NCBI RefSeq assembly: GCF_026017845.1
Contig: NZ_CP100416.1
Coordinates: forward strand, 9,674,366-9,738,365
DNA from: Amycolatopsis mediterranei
GTDB lineage: Bacteria > Actinomycetota > Actinomycetes > Mycobacteriales > Pseudonocardiaceae
DNA length: 64,000 bases
Direction of reading: 5' to 3'
The notes under the pieces: model-generated
What the model was told of the DNA's origin: nothing
The model's input: only the letters and a program-made list of their open reading frames with translations
Database searches by the model: none
In this document: piece after piece, positions 50,189 to 58,952 of the stretch
Layout: each line of letters begins with the position of its first letter
Numbering within the stretch: position 1 is the stretch's first letter
Position numbers and translations under genes: made by a program

Positions 50189-50866
50189 TCAGGATTTGAC
50201 GAGGTCGACCCAGGTGCGCACGGTTGCGGCGTCCACGCGCGCCTGCCAGCCGCCGGGCCGCACCGCGCTGCCGACGTGGAATCCCCGCACGCCACCCGCG
50301 CGCAGGAGGTGGACCTGCTGGGCGCGCAGGCCGCCGCCGACGAGCAGTTCCGGCCCGCCGTCGCGCTGCGCGAGCCGCTGCAGCACCGAAAGGCCGCTCG
50401 CCACGCCGTTCGGGTGACCGGCGGCGAGCACGGTGTCACATCCGAGCGAGGCCAGCTGGTCGTACGCGCGCAACGGATCGCGCGTGCGGTCGATGGCGCG
50501 GTGGAACGTCCAGGGCAGGCCGTCGACCTCCTTGATCAGCGTCTCGCAGGCGTCGAGGTCGATCTCGCTGTCGACGGTGAGGAAGCCGAAGACGAACTCG
50601 CGCGCACCCGCGTCGATCAGCCGGGCGGTGTCCGCGCGCAGCCCCTCCAGATCGCCGATGGCGAAGGAACCGTTGTCCCGCAGCATGACCCGCACCGGGA
50701 GGTCGGTCGCCGAGAGCACGTCACGCAGCGTCTCGAGCGACGGCGTCAGGCCGTCCTGCGCCATGTCCGCAACCAGTTCGAGGCGGTCGGCCCCGCCCGC
50801 CTGGGCGCCTTCGGCGTCCGCCGCGTCCAGCGCGATCACTTCCAGCAGGGGCGTCTTCGAGCTCAT
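50189..50866 (-). CDS. cutC: CutC family protein
   Basis: A 225-residue TIM-barrel protein: LLEVIALDAADAEGAQAGGA at the N-terminus, the GADRLELVADMAQDGLTPSL segment, WTFHRAIDRTRDPLRAYDQL and the ELLVGGGLRAQQV phosphate-binding-like turn. CutC was named for copper homeostasis, but its biochemical role is disputed; a (beta/alpha)8 enzyme function is likely. It begins 12 bp after the stop of the sensor kinase gene on the same strand, an unusual partner that suggests cotranscription. Confidence 0.88.
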   Translation of the reverse strand: MSSKTPLLEVIALDAADAEGAQAGGADRLELVADMAQDGLTPSLETLRDVLSATDLPVRVMLRDNGSFAIGDLEGLRADTARLIDAGAREFVFGFLTVDSEIDLDACETLIKEVDGLPWTFHRAIDRTRDPLRAYDQLASLGCDTVLAAGHPNGVASGLSVLQRLAQRDGGPELLVGGGLRAQQVHLLRAGGVRGFHVGSAVRPGGWQARVDAATVRTWVDLVKS

Positions 50867-50878
50867 GCCTCATCCGTT

Positions 50879-53662
50879 TCACTGGTTCCGGGTGTCGTCT
50901 CCCCTCGCGTGCCGCCCTCGCCGGAAGCCGCCTTGCAGGCTCGTCATCCGCTCGCGTACCGCTTCCGGGGAAAGAGAGAGTATCGGCCGCTGTTCCGGCA
51001 CCGCTCCCGGGCCGGCCGCGGAATCCAGCGGCTGCAGGAACGGCCAGGTGTCCTCCGCGCCGTCCTCCTGCTCCAGTTCGGCCGGGGTAGGCCATTCGTA
51101 CGCAGGCTCGATCGCGGCGGGCGGCGCGACGGGCGTCAGCCGCGGTTCGGTGTCTTCGTCGTCGGGCGTGCGCACGGGCGCGACGGCCACCGGCGCGGGC
51201 GCGGGCGCGGGCGGCGGGGGTGGCGGCGGTGGCGGTGCGGGCGCCGGTGGCGGTGCCGGTGCCGGTGCGGGCGGCGGTTGCGGCTCGCGGATCGGCGGCC
51301 GCGTGGTGAGCGCGTGCCGTGGCTGGGGCTCGACCGGGCGCGGCTCTTCGGCGACCGGAAGCGGCTCCGCCGGCTTCCGCGGCTGTTCGGGTGCGGCGGA
51401 GGCGTCGAACCAGCGGGACAGGACGTCGCGGTAGGCGGGCATCCGCTCGGTCGGGGCGTCGAGGTCCAGGTGCGCCTCTTCGTCCACGGTCGGCCACTCC
51501 GGCGCGTGGTCGCGGGCCACCACCGGGGCCCGGCGCGGCGGGCCGGCCTCGATCGACGGCGGCGACAGCTCTTCCGGCTCCGGCTCGGGTTCGGGCTCCG
51601 TCGGCGTGAGCGGGGCGAGCGGCGCCAGCAGCTCCGGTTCCTGGGCGGCGGACGGCTCGGCGGGCGGCGGCGGGGCCGGCATCGGCGGCAGCTCCACGAT
51701 CAGGGCCGCGGGCACCAGCACGGTCGCGATCAGCCCGGAGTCGGCGCCCGCACTCAGGCTGACGTCGATGTGGTGGCGCGTGGCCAGCGTCGCCACGACG
51801 AACAGGCCCATCCGGCGCGACACCTCGACGTCGACGTCCGGCGGGTGCGCGAGCCGCGCGTTGGTGCGGTCGATCTCCGCCTGCGGCATACCGGCGCCGT
51901 GGTCGATGATCTCGATCTGCCAGTCGCCGTCGTGGGTTTCGGCGCTCGCCACGGTGACCGTCTCGTCGGCGGAGTAGCGCGTCGCGTTCTCCAGCAGCTC
52001 CGAAACGACGTGCACGAGGTCGTTGACGGCCTCGCCGCGGATCGCGACCTGCGGCGCCGGGCCGAGCTCGATCCGCTGGTAGTCCTCGACCTCCGAGAGC
52101 GCGGCGCCGATGATCTCGTCGGCCGCCACCGGGCCGGCGTCCTCCCGCGCGGAGTCCTGGCCGGAGAGCACCAGCAGGTTTTCGCTGTTGCGCCGCATCC
52201 GCGTCGCGAGGTGGTCGAGCTCGAACAGCCCGGCGAGGGTGTCCGGGTCCTGCTCGTCGGCCTCCATCCGGTCGAGCACCGACAGCTGCCGTTCGACGAG
52301 GTCCTGGCTGCGCTGCGAGAGGTTGACGAACATCGCGTTGACGTTCTCGCGCAGCATGGCCTGTTCGCCGGCCAGCCGGACGGCCTCGCCGTGCACCGCG
52401 TCGAACGCACGCGCCACCTGGCCGAGCTCTTCGCGGGTGAACACCGGCACGGGCGCGACGGCGAGCCGCTTCCGCAGGTTCTCGGGCGCGGGCTCCGGAT
52501 CGGTGAGCAGGTTCTGCACGGCCGCGGGCAGCCGGTGCTCGGCCACCTCCAGCGCCGTCCGGCGCAGGATCCGCAAGGGGCGCAACAGGGATCGCGCGAT
52601 GACCACCGACAGCACCCCCGCGACGAGCAGGACGGCGAGGACGGCACCGCCGTCCCACAACGCGGCCGTGCGGGCTTGCGCCGCCAGGGTGTCCGTGCGT
52701 TCCTGCAACTGGACCAGCAGCGCCTGCTGCACCTGGCGGGCGAGGTTCACCGTGTGCGTCGCCGAAGTGTCCCACTGGTTCGGGTCGAGGCCCGAGAGGT
52801 TCTGGCCGTTTTCGGTGCGGGTGAGCGCGGATTCGACCAGGTCGTTGCCGATGTCGACGACCAGGCCGATCACCGTGTCGTCGAACATCCGCTGCTGGTC
52901 GGGGGTGGCGAAGGTGCGGTAGTCGTTGCGCGCGGCGGCCAGCTCGGCTTCCGCGCCGAGCAGTGCGCGCGTGCGGTCGCGGTTGAGCGTGCCCGCCGCG
53001 AGCGCCTCGGCCATCACCGCCCGCTTGACCGACATCTGGTCCTTGATCCGGGCGAGTGCGTTGCCCGCCAGCCGCATCCGGGCGAGCTGCGGGTCGGAGA
53101 CGTCGGCGGCGGCGGAGTCGCTGATGTCGAGCAGCCCGGAGATCAGCTCGCTGTAGGAGCGCAGCACGGCGTCGGCGGGGAACGCCGAATGCTCCGCGGA
53201 AAACCGCAGGCCACCGAGCACGCGCAGCCGGTCCTCGGTCTGCTGCAGGCTTTCCGCGGCGTTCGCGTCGAGCCGCGCCTTGCTTTCGGCGAGGGTCCGC
53301 TCGAACCCACCGATGGCCTGGTCGACGCGGTTGCGCTGGGCGGTCAGGTCCGCGGTGTCGCCTTGGCGGTTCTGGGCGACGAACCGGACGGTGAGGTCTC
53401 GCTCGCGTTGCAGCTCGTGCAAGGCTTCGGCGATCGTGCTGTCGACGCGGCCACGCGTGGCAAACTCGGCCAGCTGCCGGGCGTCGCGCAGGTCGGAGCT
53501 GATCCGCAGGCCGACGAGCGCGATCACGGCCAGGGCGGGGATGAGGAGGACGGCGAAGAGCTTCGTGCCGAGACGCCAGTTCCGCAACCGCCAGCGGCCG
53601 CCCGCCGGACGCGGATCCGCCGCGTCGCCGCCCTTGCGGGGACGCTTGTCGCGACGGGTCAC
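50879..53662 (-). CDS. Sensor kinase-like protein with nitrate/nitrite-sensor domain (CvnA-related, solitary)
   Basis: A 927-residue membrane protein of the same family and layout as the conservon kinase. Span 1 at about 33-54, an extracytoplasmic NIT-type helical domain with LHELQRERDLTVRFV, span 2 near 330-352, a HAMP linker, the LLRENVNAMFVNLSQRSQDL coiled region, and HATPase_c with N box ELLENATRYSAD and G1 DHGAGM. A 280-residue Pro-rich tail ends with TSLQGGFRRGRHARG, similar to the end of the other kinase. No conservon partners follow; cutC does. Start: GTG 53662 after AAGGAAA. It is divergent from a solitary substrate-binding lipoprotein. Confidence 0.87.
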   Translation of the reverse strand: MTRRDKRPRKGGDAADPRPAGGRWRLRNWRLGTKLFAVLLIPALAVIALVGLRISSDLRDARQLAEFATRGRVDSTIAEALHELQRERDLTVRFVAQNRQGDTADLTAQRNRVDQAIGGFERTLAESKARLDANAAESLQQTEDRLRVLGGLRFSAEHSAFPADAVLRSYSELISGLLDISDSAAADVSDPQLARMRLAGNALARIKDQMSVKRAVMAEALAAGTLNRDRTRALLGAEAELAAARNDYRTFATPDQQRMFDDTVIGLVVDIGNDLVESALTRTENGQNLSGLDPNQWDTSATHTVNLARQVQQALLVQLQERTDTLAAQARTAALWDGGAVLAVLLVAGVLSVVIARSLLRPLRILRRTALEVAEHRLPAAVQNLLTDPEPAPENLRKRLAVAPVPVFTREELGQVARAFDAVHGEAVRLAGEQAMLRENVNAMFVNLSQRSQDLVERQLSVLDRMEADEQDPDTLAGLFELDHLATRMRRNSENLLVLSGQDSAREDAGPVAADEIIGAALSEVEDYQRIELGPAPQVAIRGEAVNDLVHVVSELLENATRYSADETVTVASAETHDGDWQIEIIDHGAGMPQAEIDRTNARLAHPPDVDVEVSRRMGLFVVATLATRHHIDVSLSAGADSGLIATVLVPAALIVELPPMPAPPPPAEPSAAQEPELLAPLAPLTPTEPEPEPEPEELSPPSIEAGPPRRAPVVARDHAPEWPTVDEEAHLDLDAPTERMPAYRDVLSRWFDASAAPEQPRKPAEPLPVAEEPRPVEPQPRHALTTRPPIREPQPPPAPAPAPPPAPAPPPPPPPPPAPAPAPVAVAPVRTPDDEDTEPRLTPVAPPAAIEPAYEWPTPAELEQEDGAEDTWPFLQPLDSAAGPGAVPEQRPILSLSPEAVRERMTSLQGGFRRGRHARGDDTRNQ

Positions 53663-53848
53663 CTGGTTTCCTTTTCCGCCGCGGGCGGGAACCCGCGGAT
53701 CGAACGACACTCGAACCTACTGAACGGTAGCCCGCTCCATGAAGATCCGAAAGCCGCGCTGGCACGATACGGCCCTGCCCGCGATCGTATGGGGCGCGGA
53801 CCATACGATCCAGCACGAGAACCAGATTCTCGCGGTAGGTGAAGGTTC

Positions 53849-54814
53849 ATGATCAGACGCGGACGGCTGATTCCGCTGGTAGCGGCGCTTCTGGCGACCG
53901 CGGGGTGCTCCGTGTTCTCTTCCGGCCCCCCCGCGGCTCCGCCACCGCTGGAGCGGACCACCCTGCGCGTCGGTGTGGGCAACGCCATCGACACGGCCCC
54001 GCTGCGGATCGCCGTCGCGGCCGGGAAGTTCGGCTCCGCCGGGCTGAATCTGCAGCTCGTGGAGCTCGGCGCCGACGACGGGCTCGCGAAACTGGCCGCC
54101 GGCGACCTCGACGTCACCTTCGCCTCCGACATCGCGATGTTCCGCGCCGCGGCCGGCGGGACGGCGTTGCAGTTGCAGGGCGAGGCCTACACCGCCGGCC
54201 CGAACACGATGGCACTGGTGACGCTGCCGGACTCGGACTACACCGTGCCCACGGGCAAGCGGTCGCCGAAGATCGCGGTGAACATGCTCGACGACGTCGG
54301 CGCGCTCGTCGCGCGTTCGGTGCTGGTCACCGCGGGCGTGGACCAGGCGAAGATCAAGTTCGTCCCCACCCCGTTCGACCGGATGCCGCAGGCGCTGCAG
54401 GCGGGCGACGCCGACGCCGCGCTGATGATCGAGCCGTACATCACCCGCGCCGAGAAGGACCTCGGCGCACACATCCTGGCCGACGGCGCCCGCGGTTCGA
54501 CGCTCGGCTTCCCGCTGTCGGGCTACGCGGCGGCGAAACCGTTCGCGCAGGCCAACCCCCGGACCCTGGGGGCCTTCCGCACCGCGCTGGGCGCGGCCCA
54601 GCAGAGCGCGACGGACCCGGCGATCGTGCGCGACGCGCTGCCGAAGTTCTCCGACATCGACGCGACGACCGCGGCGCTGATCTCGCTCGGCTCGTACCCG
54701 GCGTCGCTCAACGGCATCCGGCTCCAGCGCGTCGCCGACCTGATGCACAACTCGGGGCAGCTGGCGAACCGCCTCGACGTCCAGAGCCTGCTGCCCGACC
54801 GGACCGGCTACTGA
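53849..54814 (+). CDS. Solitary NMT1-type substrate-binding lipoprotein
   Basis: A 321-residue lipoprotein with lipobox LLATAGC (Cys20) and a Ser/Pro tether, then an SBP of the SsuA/NrtA-type fold: TLRVGVGNAIDTAPLRIAVA, KLAAGDLDVTFASDIAMFRA and GDADAALMIEP. The C-terminal half parallels the transporter-linked binding protein at 40469 (GFPLSGYAAAK, NPRTLGAFRTALGAAQQ, NGIRLQRVADLM). No permease or ATPase is next to it. It is divergent from the NIT-type kinase, 186 bp apart, so it may serve as a ligand-presenting co-receptor rather than a transporter subunit (inference). Confidence 0.85.
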   Translation: MIRRGRLIPLVAALLATAGCSVFSSGPPAAPPPLERTTLRVGVGNAIDTAPLRIAVAAGKFGSAGLNLQLVELGADDGLAKLAAGDLDVTFASDIAMFRAAAGGTALQLQGEAYTAGPNTMALVTLPDSDYTVPTGKRSPKIAVNMLDDVGALVARSVLVTAGVDQAKIKFVPTPFDRMPQALQAGDADAALMIEPYITRAEKDLGAHILADGARGSTLGFPLSGYAAAKPFAQANPRTLGAFRTALGAAQQSATDPAIVRDALPKFSDIDATTAALISLGSYPASLNGIRLQRVADLMHNSGQLANRLDVQSLLPDRTGY

Positions 54815-54818
54815 GCGG

Positions 54819-55430
54819 CTAGATGTTCTCCCCGGTCTTGATCAGGCACACCGTGCGGGACGGCGGGCCGGAGTAGCTGAACACCTCGTCGGCGCCTTCG
54901 CACTTGTCGTCGCGGCCGAAGCCGGAGAGGATCTCGACGCGCTCCTGGGCCGCCGGGTCGGTGCAGGAGACCTTGCCGATCGTGCTCTCGTCGTCGACGT
55001 CACGCAGGCAGTCACCGGCCTTGACGTTCAGGGCCAGGCAGAGCGTCTGGCCGGTGCCGGAGCCGAGCCGGAACCGCACGTAGTCGCCGGAGGCGCACGC
55101 GATGGCCCCGCGGAAGGTGTTCTCGACCTTGTACGTCGCGTTGTTCGCGGTGCAGCCGACGCGGTGGTAGGCGAGCTTGCCTGCCCCCTCGCGCGTCAGG
55201 TACAGGCAGTCGCCGTTCGACGGCGGCCCGCTGTGATCGACCCAGTAGATGCCCATCGCACCCAGCGCCCCCAGGCCCAGCGCGGCGACGACGCACGCGA
55301 CCAGCGTGATCCGCACCTTCGTGGTGAACCAGTGCGGAATCGGCTGCTGCCCTGGTGCGGGCGGCATCGGCGCGGGCGGCGCGTAGCCCGGCGTCCGGAA
55401 CGGGTTGTCGTCGAACGGCGGTGTGGTCAA
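54819..55430 (-). CDS. LppU-like membrane-anchored protein
   Basis: A 203-residue protein. The N-terminal 30 residues are Pro/Gly-rich (YAPPAPMPPAPGQQP), one span lies at about 40-65, and the outer part has three cysteine-containing repeats (GDCLYLTREG, GCTANNATYK, KAGDCLRDVDDESTIGKVSC) as in the LppU/SCO3897 family, whose role is unknown. TTG 55430 with GGAGGG five bases upstream is the preferred start; the open frame goes 25 codons further without support. The gene is divergent from the XPB helicase with about 90 bp between starts, and convergent with the solitary binding protein (4-bp gap). Confidence 0.75.
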   Translation of the reverse strand: MTTPPFDDNPFRTPGYAPPAPMPPAPGQQPIPHWFTTKVRITLVACVVAALGLGALGAMGIYWVDHSGPPSNGDCLYLTREGAGKLAYHRVGCTANNATYKVENTFRGAIACASGDYVRFRLGSGTGQTLCLALNVKAGDCLRDVDDESTIGKVSCTDPAAQERVEILSGFGRDDKCEGADEVFSYSGPPSRTVCLIKTGENI

Positions 55431-55506
55431 CGTGCCCTCCAGTGATCCCCTCGGCACCTCGTCCCACCGGCGGACCCGCGAGCGGAGCGGACCGGAGCGA
55501 GGCACG

Positions 55507-55512
55507 TATAAC
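55507..55512 (+). promoter_or_regulatory. -10 box for the XPB gene (leaderless)
   Basis: TATAAC ends 7 nt before the GTG at 55520. No ribosome site is present between them. Confidence 0.55.
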
Positions 55513-55519
55513 AGTAGTT

Positions 55520-57166
55520 GTGACTGATGGCCCGCTGATCGTCCAGTCCGACAAGACCGTGCTCCTGGAGGTCGACCACCCCCAGGCCGGTGACGCGCGC
55601 GTCGCGATCGCGCCGTTCGCCGAGCTCGAACGGGCGCCGGAGCACGTGCACACCTACCGGATCACGCCGCTGGCGTTGTGGAACGCGCGCGCCGCGGGCC
55701 ACGACGCCGAGCAGGTCGTCGACGCGCTGACGACGTACTCGCGCTTCCCGGTGCCGCAGCCGCTGCTGATCGACGTCGTCGACGTCATGGGCCGGTTCGG
55801 GCGGCTGCAGATCGCCAACCACCCCGCGCACGGGCTCGTGATGTCGACCACCGACCGCGCGGTGCTGACCGAGGTCGTCCGGAACAAGAAGATCAGCCCG
55901 ATGATCGGCGCCCGGATCGACGAGGACACCGTCATCGTGCACCCGTCCGAGCGCGGGCGGCTGAAGCAGGCGCTGCTGAAGGTCGGCTGGCCGGCCGAGG
56001 ACCTGGCCGGGTACGTCGACGGCGAAGCCCACCCGATCGCCCTCGACGAGCAGGACTGGCACCTGCGCGACTACCAGCGGATGGCCGCGGAGGCGTTCTG
56101 GGCGGGCGGCTCCGGCGTGGTCGTGCTGCCGTGCGGCGCCGGGAAGACGCTGGTCGGCGCGGCGGCGATGGCTCGCGCGCAGGCCACGACGCTGATCCTG
56201 GTGACGAATACGGTCGCCGGGCGGCAGTGGAAGCGCGAACTGATCGCGCGGACGTCGCTGACCGAGGAGGAGATCGGCGAGTACTCCGGGGAGAAGAAGG
56301 AGATCCGGCCGGTCACCATCGCGACCTACCAGGTGATCACCCGCAAGACCAAGGGCGAGTACCGGCACCTGGAGCTGTTCGACTCCCGCGACTGGGGCCT
56401 GGTCGTCTACGACGAGGTCCACCTGCTGCCGGCGCCGGTGTTCCGGATGACGGCGGACCTGCAGTCGCGGCGGCGCCTCGGCCTGACGGCGACGCTGGTG
56501 CGCGAGGACGGCCGCGAGGGCGACGTCTTCTCGCTGATCGGCCCGAAGCGCTACGACGTGCCGTGGCGCGACATCGAGGCCCAGGGCTGGATCGCCCCGG
56601 CGGAGTGCACCGAGGTCCGCGTGACGCTGACCGACGCGGAGCGGCTCGAGTACGCCACGGCCGAGGCCGACGAGCGGTACAAGCTGGCGGCGACGGCGTT
56701 GACGAAGACCCCGGTGATCAAGTCGATCGTGGCCAAGCACGCGGGCGAGCCGACGCTGGTCATCGGCGCGTACCTCGACCAGCTGGAGATGCTCGGCGAC
56801 GAGCTCGACGCCCCGGTGATCCAGGGCGCGACCCGCAACAAGGAGCGCGAGGAGCTGTTCGACAAGTTCCGCCGCGGCGAGATCAAGACGCTGGTGGTGT
56901 CGAAGGTCGCGAACTTCTCGATCGACCTGCCGGAGGCCTCGGTGGCGATCCAGATCTCGGGCACGTTCGGCTCGCGGCAGGAGGAGGCCCAGCGCCTCGG
57001 GCGGTTGCTGCGCCCGAAGGGCGACGGGCGGCAAGCGCACTTCTACTCGATCGTCTCGCGCGACACGGTGGACACGGAGTACGCGGCGCACCGGCAGCGG
57101 TTCCTCGCGGAGCAGGGGTACGCGTACCACATCGTGGACGCGGACGACCTGCTCCGGCCGCTCTGA
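55520..57166 (+). CDS. XPB-type DNA repair helicase
   Basis: A 548-residue superfamily 2 helicase similar to mycobacterial XPB (Rv0861c). The N-terminal part (to about 180) holds the damage-recognition-like region. Helicase motifs follow: Q-like HLRDYQRMA, Walker A LPCGAGKT, DEVH box VVYDEVHLLP, the RED motif in TATLVREDGREGD, and the second RecA domain with LVVSKVANFSIDLPEA and SRQEEAQRLGRLLRPKG. It unwinds DNA 3' to 5', in nucleotide-excision repair by homology. Start: GTG 55520, leaderless after a TATAAC box; upstream codons have no family similarity. Its mycobacterial partner gene is at 29561 here. Confidence 0.93.
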   Translation: MTDGPLIVQSDKTVLLEVDHPQAGDARVAIAPFAELERAPEHVHTYRITPLALWNARAAGHDAEQVVDALTTYSRFPVPQPLLIDVVDVMGRFGRLQIANHPAHGLVMSTTDRAVLTEVVRNKKISPMIGARIDEDTVIVHPSERGRLKQALLKVGWPAEDLAGYVDGEAHPIALDEQDWHLRDYQRMAAEAFWAGGSGVVVLPCGAGKTLVGAAAMARAQATTLILVTNTVAGRQWKRELIARTSLTEEEIGEYSGEKKEIRPVTIATYQVITRKTKGEYRHLELFDSRDWGLVVYDEVHLLPAPVFRMTADLQSRRRLGLTATLVREDGREGDVFSLIGPKRYDVPWRDIEAQGWIAPAECTEVRVTLTDAERLEYATAEADERYKLAATALTKTPVIKSIVAKHAGEPTLVIGAYLDQLEMLGDELDAPVIQGATRNKEREELFDKFRRGEIKTLVVSKVANFSIDLPEASVAIQISGTFGSRQEEAQRLGRLLRPKGDGRQAHFYSIVSRDTVDTEYAAHRQRFLAEQGYAYHIVDADDLLRPL

Positions 57167-57172
57167 GCCCGG

Positions 57173-57389
57173 TCAGCCGAAGAGCTTCTCGACGTCGTAG
57201 TTCGCGATGAGCCGCACCAGGCCGGCCGGCGCTTGCCCGGAGAGGTTGGCCTGGTGCGGGTCGGCGCCATGCCGCCGCAGCAGCTCGATGAGCTCGCCAC
57301 GGCCGCGGTAGGCGAACACGGCCCGCGGCGAGCAGTGCCCGCGCCTGCGCACCGTCGCCGTCCAGCGCGCAGTAGTGCAGCTCGACCAC
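57173..57389 (-). pseudogene. Truncated ankyrin-repeat gene
   Basis: A start with AAGAGGGAC before GTG 57389 opens VELHYCALDGDGAQARALLAAG, the first ankyrin helix pair. At about 57325 the sequence jumps to another frame, which reads VFAYRGRGELIELLRRHGAD and QANLSGQAPAGLVRLIANYD to a normal end (EKLFG, stop 57175-57173). About two ankyrin units of the expected four or so are missing, and the join is out of frame. The join GCCGCGGGCCGTG contains GCGGGC, which could be a microhomology shared by the two ends of a deletion (inference). The product would be a short misread peptide. Confidence 0.65.
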
Positions 57390-57609
57390 GTACGTCCCTC
57401 TTCTTGCCGGACCCGTTCGGCCGCCGGACTCGTTCGGCCTAGCGAATCGTCACAGGAACAACTTCCGCCACAGGAGTCGCGGACAGGCTTCTGACCTGCA
57501 CATTCTCCGATTCACTCGAACGGATGAGCGGGCGCGGTACTGGAAATTGTCGGATCCTCGAACTACTGTTCGAGATGCAGTAACCGAACACAAGTTCGAG
57601 GGGACGTCC

Positions 57610-58371
57610 ATGACGATCGCACCACTCCGCCCCGGTACGCCCGCGCCGCCGGTCCAGACCCTCCCACCGGGGTCGTGGCACGGCCGGCTGTGGGTGTCCG
57701 ACCTGCCGCTGACCCGGCCCGAGCGCTACCTCGGCTGCGTGGCCGAGTTCGAGCGGTCCGGGCTGTGGCCGGTGCTGATCCCCCACGACCAGCGCTTCGC
57801 GGCGAACGGCGAAGACTGGATCGACGACCGCGGCAGGCTGGCCCCGGCCGGCCACCGGGTGGCCACAGCCGACCCGGCGGCAGCCCTGTCCCGCTGGTGG
57901 GACACGTCCTGCTGCAACGGCGCCTGCCTGAGGCCGTTCGGCGCACGGTTCCCGGGGCTGGCCAAGCGCAGCCAGCGCCGGTCCGACCCACTGGCGGAGG
58001 CGGGCAACACGGGCTCGATCCTGGCCACCCGAGCCCCCCACCGGCTCGGCCTGGTGCAGACGGAGCGCCCGGCCGACATCCCGGCCCTGTTGGGCTGGAC
58101 GGGGATGATCAAGTGCACGGATCAGGTGGCGGAGCTGTCGGCGGTGCTGCGCAGCTGGGAGGACAGGTTCGGGGCCACGCTGGTGGTGCTGGGGTTCGAC
58201 GCGATCGAGCTGTCGGTGGCAGCGCCGCCGCGGAACCAGGCGCGGGCGTTGACGGTGGCGGCGGAGCACCGGGCGTTCAGTTTGCCTACGTTCGCGGGCC
58301 AGCCGGGGAATCTGCGTGAATACGCGTCGGGGTTGGTGCAGTCGCGGCACTGGAGGTTTTCCTGGGCGTGA
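57610..58371 (+). CDS. DUF4253 domain protein
   Basis: A 253-residue cytoplasmic protein. The N-terminal part has WHGRLWVSDLPLTRPERYLG; the central segment FERSGLWPVLIPHDQRFAAN; and the C-terminal third carries the DUF4253 pattern with a conserved WEDRFGATLVVLGFDAIELS strand-turn, PPRNQARALTVAAEHRAFS and a final YASGLVQSRHWRFSW. The family is common in actinomycetes and uncharacterised. ATG 57610 follows GAGGGGA; the open frame reaches 21 codons further upstream without support. It is monocistronic. Confidence 0.75.
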   Translation: MTIAPLRPGTPAPPVQTLPPGSWHGRLWVSDLPLTRPERYLGCVAEFERSGLWPVLIPHDQRFAANGEDWIDDRGRLAPAGHRVATADPAAALSRWWDTSCCNGACLRPFGARFPGLAKRSQRRSDPLAEAGNTGSILATRAPHRLGLVQTERPADIPALLGWTGMIKCTDQVAELSAVLRSWEDRFGATLVVLGFDAIELSVAAPPRNQARALTVAAEHRAFSLPTFAGQPGNLREYASGLVQSRHWRFSWA

Positions 58372-58952
58372 GGGATCGGTCGGGGGCCGGGCTCGGCGGG
58401 GCCGGGGCCAGGCGGCGGCCGCGGGCGGGCCGGAGCCGGGTGGCCAGGCGGGCGGGGTGGCCAGGCAGGCGGGGTGGCCAGGCAGGCGGGGCCGGGCGGG
58501 CTGGGGGTAGGCCTGGCTCGGCTCGCCGGCCTCAGCCCGCGCCCGACCCGCCTCCGGCAGCACCCTCACCCCGCAGCGCACCCGCGGCAGCATCGGCGCG
58601 CCCAAACCCGCGCCGCCGCCCAACTCGGCAGCCCCCGCGCCCCGACACCGCCGTCGGTCCAAGCCGCGGCCGCAATCCCCGCCCCCGACCCGCGGCGATT
58701 CGCCCGCCCCCCAACCCCGGTAGTGCTCCAACCCGCCGCAACGCAGCCCACCGAAACCCTCCGACCCGCGCCAACGCCAAAACCCGCTCCCCTCGGAGAG
58801 GCCACCGCTTGAGCCGCCACTTCAAAGGCCCGGTCAGACGGGTGTCCGCCAAGTTGGGTCGCCTGTCCCACCCTCCGGTCCGCCCGTCCGGCCGGGGGCG
58901 CGTTTGGCCGGCCAAGCGATCGGGAATCACCTCTCGCGGAAACGGAAAGGCG
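58372..58952. other. Low-complexity intergenic region with 17-bp tandem repeats
   Basis: About 580 bp. A Gly/Ala/Pro-like coding appearance comes from GC-rich simple sequence. Three perfect-period tandem units (TGGCCAGGCRGGCGGGG, 58441-58457, 58458-58474, 58475-58491) differ by one base. Downstream, 58560-58800 is rich in CCGC and CCCCG with no gene-like frame. The last part (58850-58950) should hold the promoter of the DUF72 gene. I found no convincing gene. Confidence 0.5.
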
